From: Calothrix sp. NIES-2098
GTDB lineage: Bacteria; Cyanobacteriota; Cyanobacteriia; Cyanobacteriales; Nostocaceae
Reading direction: 5' to 3'
Assembly (NCBI GenBank): GCA_002368175.1
Contig: AP018172.1
Span: 3,036,001 to 3,100,000, forward strand
DNA length: 64,000 bases
Below, one piece after another: positions 35,269 through 44,400 of this stretch. Position numbers and translations under genes: made by a program. Below the pieces are notes generated by a model. It was not told the DNA's origin and did no database searches. It saw nothing but the letters and a program-made list of their open reading frames with translations. The stretch's first letter is position 1; each line of letters starts with the position of its first letter.

Positions 35269-37218
35269 CTAAAGAATGAAATTACTGGCAGTTAGACTGC
35301 TGCTGCTAAGATTACCTATTGTTAACAATTGCTGATATTGATTGGGGCTGGCATCACCATTTGGGTTAATGCTCACAACGCTATTAGAACCAGACTGTGA
35401 TATTTTTACATAATCCCTAAAAGGATTAGAACTCATAAACTTGCTGCCATCGATAATTTTGCTGAGGTCAATCCTATCTTGTCCAGAGTCAAAATATTGC
35501 AGAAAATCGCCTCGATCTGCAAAGCTTTCATACACAAATCGGTCTTTACCTCCTACCCCAAGCAAGACATCGCTACCTTTACCACCGATCAAAACATCGT
35601 CACCTTCACCACCGTGAATGATGTCGTTACTATCACCACCACGCATGGTATCGTTACCATCGCCACCTTTGAGAATGTTGCTAGTAGCAATGCCTTGAAT
35701 GTTGTCGTTCCATTGAGTACCGCGCACGATGTTCGGCCCTGAAATAATAGTATTAATACCTGTTGTACTCAACTGGCTGGATATCTCGAAGGCTCCCACA
35801 TCTGGTCTGGCATCTCTTAGCATCCCGCGCTCATCAATAGTAGGTATACCACTACCTGTTTTACCTGTATTGATAGCCGGGCTATTTGCTAGAAGCGGAT
35901 GTACTAAAGAACCACCAATTGTTTGTAAGGGGCCAAGAAGAGGGTCAACAATCCGGCTCCCTGCTACAACTCGGTTTCCGGCCGCTGGAGCCGGATATTC
36001 AATGTTACTACCCCCATCTTTTAGTTGAAACACAACTTGTTGTTGTGATACGTCATTAGAAGTATTTTTGGCAACAATGGAGTTGGTGAGGGTGACAGCT
36101 GCTTCTGGACTGGCCATCCAAATTGCCCCACAAGCCCGTCCAGCAAAGTTATTAGCGATAGTGGAATTGACGATATTAACAGGGTTGGATTTGCCGACAT
36201 TGAGAAACATTGCCCCACCAGCATCACTCCTTGCCTTATTCCCTGAAAAGGTGCTATTGATGATATTCTTTGTTGAGCCACCATCTATCCACAAAGCTCC
36301 GCCTTGGACGTCAGCTGTATTGTTAGCAAAAGTGACGTTGCGAATTGTCAGAGCGCTATTACCTCGCAATGCGCCCCCTCGCCCAATACCTTGATCGTTC
36401 TTGCTAGCTGTATTACCAACAACAGTACTGTTTTCCAGAAGGATCTTGTCTGGGCCGTAACCATAGAGAAATAGTGCGCCACCTTCCCCTTTAGTACTAT
36501 TTCCTTCAAACCGACTTCCACGAATGGCGATTGTACCTCCGACAGTAGAAGCACCCCCTACTAGGTTGGCTCCATCAGTAAAGATTGCACCACCACTACT
36601 TTGTGAACTGTTATTGCGGAAGGCTGAGTTTTCTACAGTCAAACCACCTAGCAGGCTATAAATAGCACCACCACACATTCCTTTGTTATTGGTGAATTGG
36701 CTGTTTTTGACAGTTAGTTCACCAGAACCATAGGTGGCGATCGCGCCACTACTAAAACCAGATTTTGCTAAAGTACCATCGTTACTGTCAAAGCTGCTGT
36801 TTAGTACTGTGCCTTTGCTACCATAGCCAATGTGAATTGCTCCAGCGACGCCACCGCGATTGTTGCTAAATCGACAGTTTTCAACTCTGATAGTGGCATA
36901 GTCAATAACTTCGATAGCTCCGCCTCTTCCCGTGGTGTAACCATCGGCAATGGTGAGGTTTCGGACTGTTGCATCAACATTTCTCCAGACCTGAAATACG
37001 CGACCTGTGTTGTTGCCGCTAATCTTTAAATTAGCTGCTCCTGTGCCATCAATTGTCAGATTCTTTGTAATGTTAATTTGCCCGCTGGTGAGTCTAATGA
37101 CTTGATTGGTAAGGTTTGAGGCAAATTTAATTGTGTCTCCTGCTTTTGCAGAGGCGATCGCATTTCGTAAGGAACCTGCTCCGCTATCGGCAGTCGTAGT
37201 CACGTTAATAATAGTCAT
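35269..37218 (-). CDS. Beta-helix protein with C-terminal RTX calcium-binding repeats
   Basis: With the ATG at 37218 the protein has 649 residues. It starts with INVTTTADSGAGSLRNAI, the usual start of choice-of-anchor-Q/beta-helix surface proteins. Long arrays of Asn-rich coils follow (RGSRFEGNSTKGEGGALFL and relatives), then DERGMLRDARPDVGAFE. RTX repeats come last (about 525-575; GGDGNDTMRGGDSNDIIHGG), then DRFVYES and a terminal helix-poor tail. RTX tails of this kind direct type I secretion and bind calcium; no signal peptide is present, which fits. The protein is likely extracellular or on the cell surface. Confidence 0.85.
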   Translation of the reverse strand: MTIINVTTTADSGAGSLRNAIASAKAGDTIKFASNLTNQVIRLTSGQINITKNLTIDGTGAANLKISGNNTGRVFQVWRNVDATVRNLTIADGYTTGRGGAIEVIDYATIRVENCRFSNNRGGVAGAIHIGYGSKGTVLNSSFDSNDGTLAKSGFSSGAIATYGSGELTVKNSQFTNNKGMCGGAIYSLLGGLTVENSAFRNNSSQSSGGAIFTDGANLVGGASTVGGTIAIRGSRFEGNSTKGEGGALFLYGYGPDKILLENSTVVGNTASKNDQGIGRGGALRGNSALTIRNVTFANNTADVQGGALWIDGGSTKNIINSTFSGNKARSDAGGAMFLNVGKSNPVNIVNSTIANNFAGRACGAIWMASPEAAVTLTNSIVAKNTSNDVSQQQVVFQLKDGGSNIEYPAPAAGNRVVAGSRIVDPLLGPLQTIGGSLVHPLLANSPAINTGKTGSGIPTIDERGMLRDARPDVGAFEISSQLSTTGINTIISGPNIVRGTQWNDNIQGIATSNILKGGDGNDTMRGGDSNDIIHGGEGDDVLIGGKGSDVLLGVGGKDRFVYESFADRGDFLQYFDSGQDRIDLSKIIDGSKFMSSNPFRDYVKISQSGSNSVVSINPNGDASPNQYQQLLTIGNLSSSSLTASNFIL

Positions 37219-37898
37219 GCTTTGAATTCCCTTGAATAACAACTTTGTCAAGTCTCGACTTTTTGCATACACAAGCAGTCGAGATGATGGGATTCAGAGC
37301 ACCCTGCTATGATGATTTTCTGAGCTAAATTGTGAACTGAGAATAGTTGGAAATATCAGCCGAAATTTGCAGAATATCCGCTAATATTGCCAATTATTCC
37401 CTGAGATATAGATGTAAAAGTTTAGCTCTGTGTTGACTTGGTTAAATCAACACAATTCGGTCAATGCACACTTTATAACTTCACCCAAACTTTTCTCGCC
37501 ATGACAAATTTACTGAGATGTAAGTTACATCGGTAACTTAACGTCAATATTTTTTGTCCGGACAAATTTACTTAGACGATGTTACACAATTTGTCATCTT
37601 TATGCAACCTTTATCAAAAAATTATCCAAATTTAATTCAGCCAATTTCATATTGACAAGCTAAAAACAGCAAGCTCAAGCATGAGTTGCTGAGAGGCTTT
37701 AAAGCTAGCTCAATGTCCATAATTCCGCAATTGATAATGGGAAAAATAATTGTTATGAGCACAATTCCAGATGTAACCGCTACCTTGTGCTTAAACGAAT
37801 ATTAACGCAAAGTGGAGCGTAGATATGATAGAGCTTGAGGACGATAAACAACAAGAATTCTCCAAAATCTCCCTATTTTCTATGATTCTCAGATATTG
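37219..37898. other. Intergenic region with repeated motif and palindromes
   Basis: The 680 bases between the RTX gene and the ABC transporter genes hold no gene. A motif GACAAATTTACT-AGA-G-GTTAC occurs twice (37503 and 37561), and two inverted repeats lie between or across them (separate entries). Confidence 0.4.
37503..37586. promoter_or_regulatory. Duplicated motif with two palindromes upstream of the RTX gene
   Basis: TAAGTTAC-ATCG-GTAACTTA (37521-37540) is an inverted repeat of eight bases, and TTTGTCCGGACAAA (37553-37566) is a perfect 14-base palindrome. Each overlaps one copy of the GACAAATTTACT motif. The region lies about 290-370 bases ahead of the RTX gene start and is a candidate operator. 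Confidence 0.35.
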
Positions 37899-38792
37899 CT
37901 AATGGTGATGCATTAGTTCCACATAAATATGCTCTAAACGTACAGGTTGACGGGCAATTGAGTTAATCGCTATACCCTCAAACCGTGCAATAATTTCTTT
38001 TAATTCCAAAGGCTCTGGCAACCAAAAGGCCAAGTCGCTACCATAACGCCTATGAGCAAAACCATATTCTTTGGCTCTGGCGATCGCTTGCTCTTCAAAC
38101 TCAGTTTGCACTAAAATAACTTCTTGGGCTGGAATTAATCTGCGCAATTCTGCTAAACTACCTTCAGCCAAGATATGGCCGTTTTTGAGAATACCAATTC
38201 TTTGGCAAAGGCGTTCTGCTTCGTCTAGTAAATGAGTTGTGAGCAAAACTGTAATTCCTTGATTTTTTAGTTGACGAATCAACTCCCAAATTTCGTATCT
38301 CGCCTCAATATCTAAACCCGTCGTTGGTTCGTCTAGTATTACTAGCTGTGGCTGATGCACTAAAGCTACTGCAATATTTAACCGCCTCTGCATTCCTCCA
38401 CTAAGCGTCTCTACGGGATGTTTTGCTCTATCTATTAAGTTTACAGCTACTAAAGTTTCTGCGATCATTCTTTGGCGTTCTTTGCGGTTTAATCCATAAA
38501 TATCTGCGAAGAATTTCAGATTTTCTTCACAAGATAGAGTTTTATAAAGGATATTTTCTTGGGGTGCGACACCAATCAGTTTTTTCGTAGATTCTGAAAC
38601 TGGTTGATGATTGATTTGAATATCACCACTGTCAGCCTTGAGCAAATTACAAATAATATTAATTGTAGTGGTCTTACCTGCTCCATTTGCGCCAATTAAG
38701 CCATAAATTTCTCCTGAAGCTATATGCAAGTTCAAATTTTGGAGAACTTGTCTTTTTCTATAGGATTTATTTAAGTTTTTAATTGTAAGCAT
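37899..38792 (-). CDS. ABC transporter ATP-binding protein
   Basis: The 297-residue ATPase has Walker A (GLIGANGAGKTTTINI), the signature LSGGMQRRLNIA and Walker B (LVILDEPTTGLD) with the D loop. A C-terminal domain of about 80 residues is typical of ABC-2/drug-export (DrrA/CcmA-like) ATPases. It is the third gene of a tetR-permease-ATPase block; its start is 14 bases after the permease stop. The exported substrate is unknown. Confidence 0.93.
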   Translation of the reverse strand: MLTIKNLNKSYRKRQVLQNLNLHIASGEIYGLIGANGAGKTTTINIICNLLKADSGDIQINHQPVSESTKKLIGVAPQENILYKTLSCEENLKFFADIYGLNRKERQRMIAETLVAVNLIDRAKHPVETLSGGMQRRLNIAVALVHQPQLVILDEPTTGLDIEARYEIWELIRQLKNQGITVLLTTHLLDEAERLCQRIGILKNGHILAEGSLAELRRLIPAQEVILVQTEFEEQAIARAKEYGFAHRRYGSDLAFWLPEPLELKEIIARFEGIAINSIARQPVRLEHIYVELMHHH

Positions 38793-38806
38793 ATTTTTTG
38801 AGGATT

Positions 38807-39580
38807 TTATAATCTTCTCTCAACTATTAACATCCGCCGATAAGCGAACCATCCACATCCAAACATTGCTATAGAAAAAATTAATAAAAACCAGAAGTGT
38901 GAGGAAATATCAGCAATTCCTTCACCCTTAGCTGAAACGGCTACAAGCGATTCATTCATGTGATAAATCGGATTAAATTTGGCTATATTAATTAAGGTAG
39001 GAGGAAACAGCGTAGCGGGTAAAAATGCTCCACCTAAAATTAATAAAGGTACGCCAAATGCTGCTACTAAAGCGTTGACATCTTCAATTCTCCGAGCTAA
39101 TTGGGTTCCTAAAATAAAACCTAAACCTACATAAGCAATAATAGTCATTAAAATAATTATCAATCCTAATAAAATAGAACCCTTGAAAGTAGCACCCCAA
39201 AAAGCCGCAACAGTATAAATTAATAATGTTTGTCCCAAACCAATGCAACTATGAGCTAAAAAAATTCCCAAAAAATAAGAAGTACCGCTTAAAGGAGAAA
39301 GAAACAAACGTTTGAGAGTTTGCTGTTCTCTTTCTGCAACGACAGTGGCGACACTTCCACCCAAACAACTAAAAAACATTGCTGCACCTACTAAACTTGA
39401 AGGAGCAGCATATGCAAAAGCAGATGTAAGTGGTAGTTGTGCCCGTTCTGCTAAAATAAATCCACTGATAATTAATACTGAAATCGGAAAAATACTCCAG
39501 AAAATTAAGCTGCGTCTACGGCGCAATAGCTCAATTAAAATGCGCTGGCTTACTGCTATAATTTCACGCAAATATTTCAT
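38807..39580 (-). CDS. ABC-2 type permease
   Basis: The 257-residue membrane protein has six predicted helices (about 25-45, 58-80, 105-128, 135-158, 170-190 and 228-248). The motif LAERAQLPLTSAFAYAAPSS and the central loop VAEREQQTLKRLFLSPLSG are typical of ABC-2 permeases; the last helix pair is followed by RRMLIVERRL. It pairs with the ATPase 14 bases downstream and lies 11 bases after the TetR gene. Confidence 0.9.
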   Translation of the reverse strand: MKYLREIIAVSQRILIELLRRRRSLIFWSIFPISVLIISGFILAERAQLPLTSAFAYAAPSSLVGAAMFFSCLGGSVATVVAEREQQTLKRLFLSPLSGTSYFLGIFLAHSCIGLGQTLLIYTVAAFWGATFKGSILLGLIIILMTIIAYVGLGFILGTQLARRIEDVNALVAAFGVPLLILGGAFLPATLFPPTLINIAKFNPIYHMNESLVAVSAKGEGIADISSHFWFLLIFSIAMFGCGWFAYRRMLIVERRL

Positions 39581-39591
39581 ATTTCTCTAAC

Positions 39592-40194
39592 TCACTGGAG
39601 TTTCAATCCATCTAATAAAACAGAAATCATTTCATTCACAATAGTTTGTTTCGGTACAGCATCGGCTAAGGTAGCGGCGAGGGGAAGACTCTCCATCACC
39701 GACAAAAAGAATCCAGCTAGCAATTGGGGACGTACAGTACGAATTTCTCCTCGCTGTTGTGCTTGAGCAAAAATTTGACAAATAGGCTCAAAAATGCATT
39801 TGGTAGAGCAAGCTGATAATCTCGCAGTATTTTCCTCATCTAATAAAGGCATATCTGTGTGTACCATGCTCAAAAAGTGGATGGTAGGTTGAGAGATAAA
39901 CCACGCACCGATTGCAGATAGTTGCGATCGCAAATTATCCTCGTGTTCGCCAATAGCTTGCTGTATACCGAGGCGATGGCGTTCAAACATTCGCTCGGTC
40001 ACGGCGACAAAAAGTTGCTCTTTGCTGGGAAAATGATAGTACAAAGAAGCCTGTCGGATTCCCACTGCTTGAGCAATATCCCTCATGGCTACCGAATTAT
40101 AGCCACGCGCGCGAAATAACTGTTCTGCTTCATCAAGAATGCGTTCTCTGCCACTAGATGGGACTTGTTTTGGAGAGTTGCGATCGTCTGGCAC
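39592..40194 (-). CDS. TetR/AcrR-family regulator
   Basis: I prefer GTG 40194, which has AGG seven bases ahead; a TTG at 40200 is possible. The 200-residue protein has an N-terminal TetR DNA-binding domain (ILDEAEQLFRARGYNSVAM, DIAQAVGIRQASLYYHFPSKEQLF) and a variable ligand-binding part. It is the first gene of the exporter operon, and a palindromic sequence directly upstream (40203-40220) is a likely operator. It probably represses the operon in response to the exporter substrate. Confidence 0.9.
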   Translation of the reverse strand: MPDDRNSPKQVPSSGRERILDEAEQLFRARGYNSVAMRDIAQAVGIRQASLYYHFPSKEQLFVAVTERMFERHRLGIQQAIGEHEDNLRSQLSAIGAWFISQPTIHFLSMVHTDMPLLDEENTARLSACSTKCIFEPICQIFAQAQQRGEIRTVRPQLLAGFFLSVMESLPLAATLADAVPKQTIVNEMISVLLDGLKLQ

Positions 40195-40202
40195 TCTCAA
40201 AC

Positions 40203-40220
40203 CTACCTAACGTTTAGTAG
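40203..40220. promoter_or_regulatory. Candidate TetR operator
   Basis: CTACCTAACGTTTAGTAG matches its own reverse complement at 14 of 18 positions. It lies just before the tetR start, as expected for autorepression. Strength of binding is not known. Confidence 0.45.
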
Positions 40221-40556
40221 TCAACTTTTAAATATTATATTACACTGTCATCTGAAGGATGAAGTGTGAAGTATGAAATCTGAAGTCAAGAATTTCCTTA
40301 ACCAGAAATGCGTTCAATATGATTTTGACATTTATTTTGTCAAATAATCTGCTAATTTTTGAATCCAATTCTAAAGATTTATCGTCTATGCATAAATAGC
40401 CCGAACGAGCAATTTTGAGGGCAGATTATTTCATTGTCCAAAAATGAATCGGCTGAAGATTAACACTGAAATGGCAAAAATACTCCGAAAAATTGGCTAA
40501 CTTATAGCCCCGATTTCCCGCCAGTAATTCATCATCAAGAGTTAATTTTGTAACCA
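40221..40556. other. Intergenic region between tetR and the FAD/Rieske gene
   Basis: Divergent promoters are expected here. The block at about 40459-40498 resembles part of the ABC permease gene (39470-39509; ACTGAAAT..C.AAAAATACTCC), a possible relic of a lost second permease. Otherwise nothing is seen. Confidence 0.35.
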
Positions 40557-42500
40557 ATGAGTCAATTATCAAATTCACCAGAATCATCTACTATATCCCG
40601 CCGCACGCTGCTGAAGTGGTTCGGTATTGGTAGTATCGCTGGAGTAACTGGATACTCTCGTTTCAGTAAGCCAAAACCAACGGTTTTTCAAAGAGACACT
40701 CTACAACTACCAAGGATGCTAAATCAAGGTAAAAGTGTGGTAGTGATTGGGGCTGGATTAGCGGGTTTAGCCTGTGCATACGAATTGAGTCAACGGGGAT
40801 TTGCTGTGACACTTTTAGAAAAGTCCCCTCAACTTGGTGGTAAAATTGCTAGTTGGCAAGTTGAAGCCGTTGGTGAAACTTTCATGATGGAGCATGGGTT
40901 TCATGGCTTTTTTCCCCAATACTATAATTTGAATGGTTTAGTTACAGAATTAGGGATAAACGAGCATTTCCAATCTTTAAATTTTTATTCGGTTGTGTAT
41001 CGCGATCGCAAATATCAACCAGAGGTATTTCGTCCTAGCCGTTCAGCCTTTCCTTGGAATATTATAGATTTAGCGATCGCTTCTCCCAATCGCTTCCAAT
41101 GGGGAATTAATCTCATTAATTTAAAGCACTTACAAGTATTTCAGGCGATTACTGGATTTCAGCGCGAAAGAAATTATCGACGCTTTGATAATATTTCTGT
41201 GGCTGATTGGGTAGCCACAGAATTTCCCCAAGGTTTATATGATTTATATTTTCTCCCTTTTGCTAAATCTAGTTTGAATGCACCAGATTTGATGAGTGTG
41301 GGAGAACTCATGCAATTCTTCCACTTTTATTTTTTTGGCAATCCTGAAGGATTAGCTTTTAATGGTACAAAAGACGATATGGGAACTAGTTTAGTCCAAC
41401 CCATAGCTCAGACAATTTTGAGTAACGGCGGTAAAATTATTACAGATGCAACAGTAAGTGAAATTTCTGCTGTCCAAGGTAAAATTAATTCCTTAAAATA
41501 TTTTGATGGTAATAATAACAATAATGTTGTACCTTTTTCGGTTAAGCGTAACTCAGTTGTTGCAGATGAAAAGATAGAATATTTTGGAGCAGCTGATGAA
41601 GTATTTGCTGCACCTAAGGGAAGTAAAGAAGCAATTTCGCTTACCTGCACCCATCAAGGTTGTACTGTTAAAAAAGCAGAGGATGGTAAGTTTCATTGTC
41701 CTTGTCATGGTGCAGTTTTTACTGCTGATGGAAAAGTTTTAAAAGGGCCAGCACAGCGAGATTTAACTAAGTTTAAAATAGTAGCAAGGCAAGATGAAGA
41801 ATTACAATTAGTAGCAGCTAATCCAGAATCGTCATCACCACAAGCAATCGCAGCCGATTATTATGTATTTGCTACTGATGTACCGGGAGTACAGCAACTA
41901 TTTAAGCGGATTAATGGCGATGTCGATAAAAAAGTGCGATCGCAAGTGGAAAAATTAAGCATCGCCGATCCTTTTGCTGTGTGTCGTTTTTGGTTTAACC
42001 GTGATTTTCAGTGGGAACAAAGTAATTTTACTTCCTTATCTGGCTACCAGCTAACTGATAGTATTACCCTGTATCATCGCATTCAAGAACAATTTATTGA
42101 CTGGGCAAATCGTACAGGTGGTAGCGTAGTAGAATTACACGCTTACTGCTATAAAGAAAAAGAATTTCCCAACCAGGAAGCTTTGTTAAATACTTTTGAG
42201 CAGGAACTATACGAAATAGTCCCAGAATTAAAGCAAGCAAAGGTATTGCATCGAGAATTGGTAAATCAACATAACTTTTCTGGCTATCCACCAAATAGTT
42301 ATGCAGAACGTCCAGAAACTAGCACCAGTATTGCTAATGTAATTTTTGCTGGAGATTGGGTAAAAATGCCTTTCCCTTGTGGGTTAATGGAAAGGGCTGT
42401 AAGTAGCGGTTTATTAGCAGCCAATGAGATTTTATCGCGTGAGGGTTTGCAGAGGCGATCGCTTTTATCTGTAAATCCAGAGGGATTATTACAAATTTAA
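40557..42500 (+). CDS. Tat-exported FAD-dependent oxidoreductase with inserted Rieske domain
   Basis: The 647-residue protein begins with a twin-arginine signal (SRRTLLKWFGIGSIAG, residues 14-29). Then comes a phytoene-desaturase-like FAD domain with the dinucleotide fold VVVIGAGLAGLACAYEL (residues 61-77) and EKSPQLGGK. The substrate domain is interrupted by a Rieske [2Fe-2S] domain of about 70 residues: CTHQGC (364-369) and CPCHG (381-385). The FAD domain closes with IFAGDWVKMPFPCGLMERAV. It is thus a two-cofactor enzyme, probably lumenal or periplasmic, that may pass electrons between FAD and the cluster. The substrate is unknown; carotenoid- or amine-like compounds are guesses from the fold. 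Confidence 0.82.
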   Translation: MSQLSNSPESSTISRRTLLKWFGIGSIAGVTGYSRFSKPKPTVFQRDTLQLPRMLNQGKSVVVIGAGLAGLACAYELSQRGFAVTLLEKSPQLGGKIASWQVEAVGETFMMEHGFHGFFPQYYNLNGLVTELGINEHFQSLNFYSVVYRDRKYQPEVFRPSRSAFPWNIIDLAIASPNRFQWGINLINLKHLQVFQAITGFQRERNYRRFDNISVADWVATEFPQGLYDLYFLPFAKSSLNAPDLMSVGELMQFFHFYFFGNPEGLAFNGTKDDMGTSLVQPIAQTILSNGGKIITDATVSEISAVQGKINSLKYFDGNNNNNVVPFSVKRNSVVADEKIEYFGAADEVFAAPKGSKEAISLTCTHQGCTVKKAEDGKFHCPCHGAVFTADGKVLKGPAQRDLTKFKIVARQDEELQLVAANPESSSPQAIAADYYVFATDVPGVQQLFKRINGDVDKKVRSQVEKLSIADPFAVCRFWFNRDFQWEQSNFTSLSGYQLTDSITLYHRIQEQFIDWANRTGGSVVELHAYCYKEKEFPNQEALLNTFEQELYEIVPELKQAKVLHRELVNQHNFSGYPPNSYAERPETSTSIANVIFAGDWVKMPFPCGLMERAVSSGLLAANEILSREGLQRRSLLSVNPEGLLQI

Positions 42501-42508
42501 ATGCTTAG

Positions 42509-42537
42509 ATCCCTGACTTCTTTAAGAAGTCGGGGAT
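42509..42537 (+). terminator. Hairpin after the FAD/Rieske gene
   Basis: ATCCC-TGACTTCTT pairs with AAGAAGTC-GGGAT around a short loop, with one mismatch. The same kind of GACTTCTT/AAGAAGTC hairpin is a common cyanobacterial repeat and may act as terminator for both convergent genes. Confidence 0.55.
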
Positions 42538-42552
42538 ATAAATTCACGCTAC

Positions 42553-42873
42553 CTACTTACCTGAATTTAAACCAATCACGCCAATAACTATCAATATGAT
42601 AGATATGAATTTAACGCTACTCATAGATTCTCGAAACCAAAAAATTCCAATGAGTGCAATGAGTGTAGTCCCCAAACCAGCCCAAAAAGAATAAGCAACA
42701 CTGACTTCAATTTTTTTGAGCGAAAGTGTGAGAAAAGTTAGACACAGCCCATAAGATGTAAATACTAATATTGAAGGAGTAACTTTAGTAAACCCTTGCG
42801 ACAACTTCATACAAGTTGTACCGATAACTTCAAACAAAACTGCTGCAACAAGGTAAATCCAACTGATTAGCAT
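42553..42873 (-). CDS. Small multidrug resistance (SMR) transporter
   Basis: The 106-residue protein has four membrane helices. Glu at residue 15 (VLFEVIGTTCMKLSQG) is the conserved proton/drug site of EmrE-type pumps, and AYSFWAGLGT with Gly/Trp follows in helix 3. SMR dimers exchange protons for cationic drugs or guanidinium; the specificity cannot be told from this sequence. It is convergent with the FAD/Rieske gene. Confidence 0.9.
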   Translation of the reverse strand: MLISWIYLVAAVLFEVIGTTCMKLSQGFTKVTPSILVFTSYGLCLTFLTLSLKKIEVSVAYSFWAGLGTTLIALIGIFWFRESMSSVKFISIILIVIGVIGLNSGK

Positions 42874-42979
42874 TTTAGTTTTGGATAATAGGGTATTAAG
42901 TTATGTCTTATTACATCATAGGAATGATAATTATAAATGTTGTAAACAACACATCAAAACTATTGAGATTATTAAAAAA

Positions 42980-44098
42980 CTATTTGTCAGTAGCGATGAT
43001 GTGTAAATCAATATTTTGATATCTAATTAGCTCCATCAAGCGTTGGGTAAAAGAAAGTTTAAACCATCTTTTCCATCGAGGCTGCTGGCTTTCACCAATG
43101 ACAATTTGAGTGATATGATATTTAGCTGCAACTTGAGCAATTTCTTGGGCGACGTTGTGACTTTTGACGTGTAAAAACTCGCCACTAAATTCTTTACATA
43201 ATTTCTCGCAGGTATGAATATGTAAACTTTCTTGTTTGGTGAGGAATCGTTCGGGATCTGCAACAAAAATCGCATAAAGTCGCGCATTCATGTAATTAGC
43301 AATTCTCGCTCCCCGACGGAGTAATTGCACAGAATTAGGATAGGTAGACACGCAAACTAAAACTCGCTCGTGAATATTACAGTTCTGTCCTTCTAAAGTA
43401 GAAGTGTTAGCTTCTTCAACTGTATCTGCTACTTCTCGTAAAGCCAGTTCTCGCAAAGCAATTAAATTGCGACGCTGAAAAAAGTTGTCTAACGATTGAG
43501 AAATTTTTTCAGGGGCGTAAATTTTACCTTCTAGCAGGCGTTCTTCTAGGGTTTCTGGCGTCACATCAATCACCACAACCGCATCAGCTTCGTCAAGCAA
43601 GCGATCTGGAATTCGTTCTCGCACGACAACGCCTGTAATTCTTGCAACTAAGTCGTTCAAACTTTCTAAATGTTGAATGTTGACAGTCGAGTAAACATCA
43701 ATTCCTGCGGCTAAAATCGCTTCTACATCTTGGTAGCGCTTTTCGCGTGGAGAACCAGGTACATTAGTATGAGCGAGTTCATCAACCAATACAAGTTGAG
43801 GAGAACGCAAGAGAATTGCATCCGTATCCATTTCTTCTAAAGTCACATTTTCTCTGCTACTGGTTTTTCTAGGAATCACCTCCAAACCTGTAGCTTTTTG
43901 GGCTGTTTCTTTGCGTCCATGAGTTTCCAAGATACCAATTACAACATCAATACCATCTTGTTTTAGTTGATGTGCTTCTTCTAACATTTTGTAAGTTTTG
44001 CCGACGCCAGGAGCCATCCCAATGAAAATTTTATGTTTTCCGCGTCGGTAAGGACGAATGTAAGAATTGTCAGGCGAGCTTGTAGAATTATTGAGCAT
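42980..44098 (-). CDS. kdpD: Short KdpD: N-terminal K+-sensing domain with USP domain
   Basis: The 372-residue protein corresponds to only the cytoplasmic N-terminal half of KdpD. Residues 18-215 contain the KdpD domain with Walker A (GMAPGVGKTYKM) and the Walker B-like LVLVDELAHTNVPGS. Residues 240-370 form a USP-like domain (RVLVCVSTYPNSVQLLRRGA ... IVIGESQQPRWK). The membrane and histidine-kinase halves are absent. Short KdpD proteins of this type are known from Anabaena kdp operons. No kdpABC genes are in view next to it, and no kdpE, so its partner is elsewhere. Confidence 0.88.
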   Translation of the reverse strand: MLNNSTSSPDNSYIRPYRRGKHKIFIGMAPGVGKTYKMLEEAHQLKQDGIDVVIGILETHGRKETAQKATGLEVIPRKTSSRENVTLEEMDTDAILLRSPQLVLVDELAHTNVPGSPREKRYQDVEAILAAGIDVYSTVNIQHLESLNDLVARITGVVVRERIPDRLLDEADAVVVIDVTPETLEERLLEGKIYAPEKISQSLDNFFQRRNLIALRELALREVADTVEEANTSTLEGQNCNIHERVLVCVSTYPNSVQLLRRGARIANYMNARLYAIFVADPERFLTKQESLHIHTCEKLCKEFSGEFLHVKSHNVAQEIAQVAAKYHITQIVIGESQQPRWKRWFKLSFTQRLMELIRYQNIDLHIIATDK

Positions 44099-44400
44099 AA
44101 ATGGTAGATTAATCTGGGTTGATTAAGATTATCCTCGAAAAAAGTCTAATGCTGCTCAATGTGTTGCACTTAAACGCATAGTCCACTTAGGCAAATGGAT
44201 CGGTATGCTATTCTTTTGCAGAGATAATAACAAGCGATCGCTTTTTTTTGTTAAGCAAAGAAATTATACTCTGGGTTATACGAATTTAAAAAAATAATGC
44301 GACAGAAGGTTAAAGAAATAATACATAGGCAAGCCACTGCGTTGTAGCAACTAAGTGGCGGTGGGCGTTACCCACCCTAAAAATACTACTCTAGGTTATT
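44099..44400. other. Intergenic region between kdpD and the STAND gene
   Basis: About 300 bases. A HIP1 site followed by a run of T (44235-44248) and a GGTGGG/CCCACC hairpin (44364-44380) just past the stop of the STAND gene are visible. No gene is seen. Confidence 0.4.
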
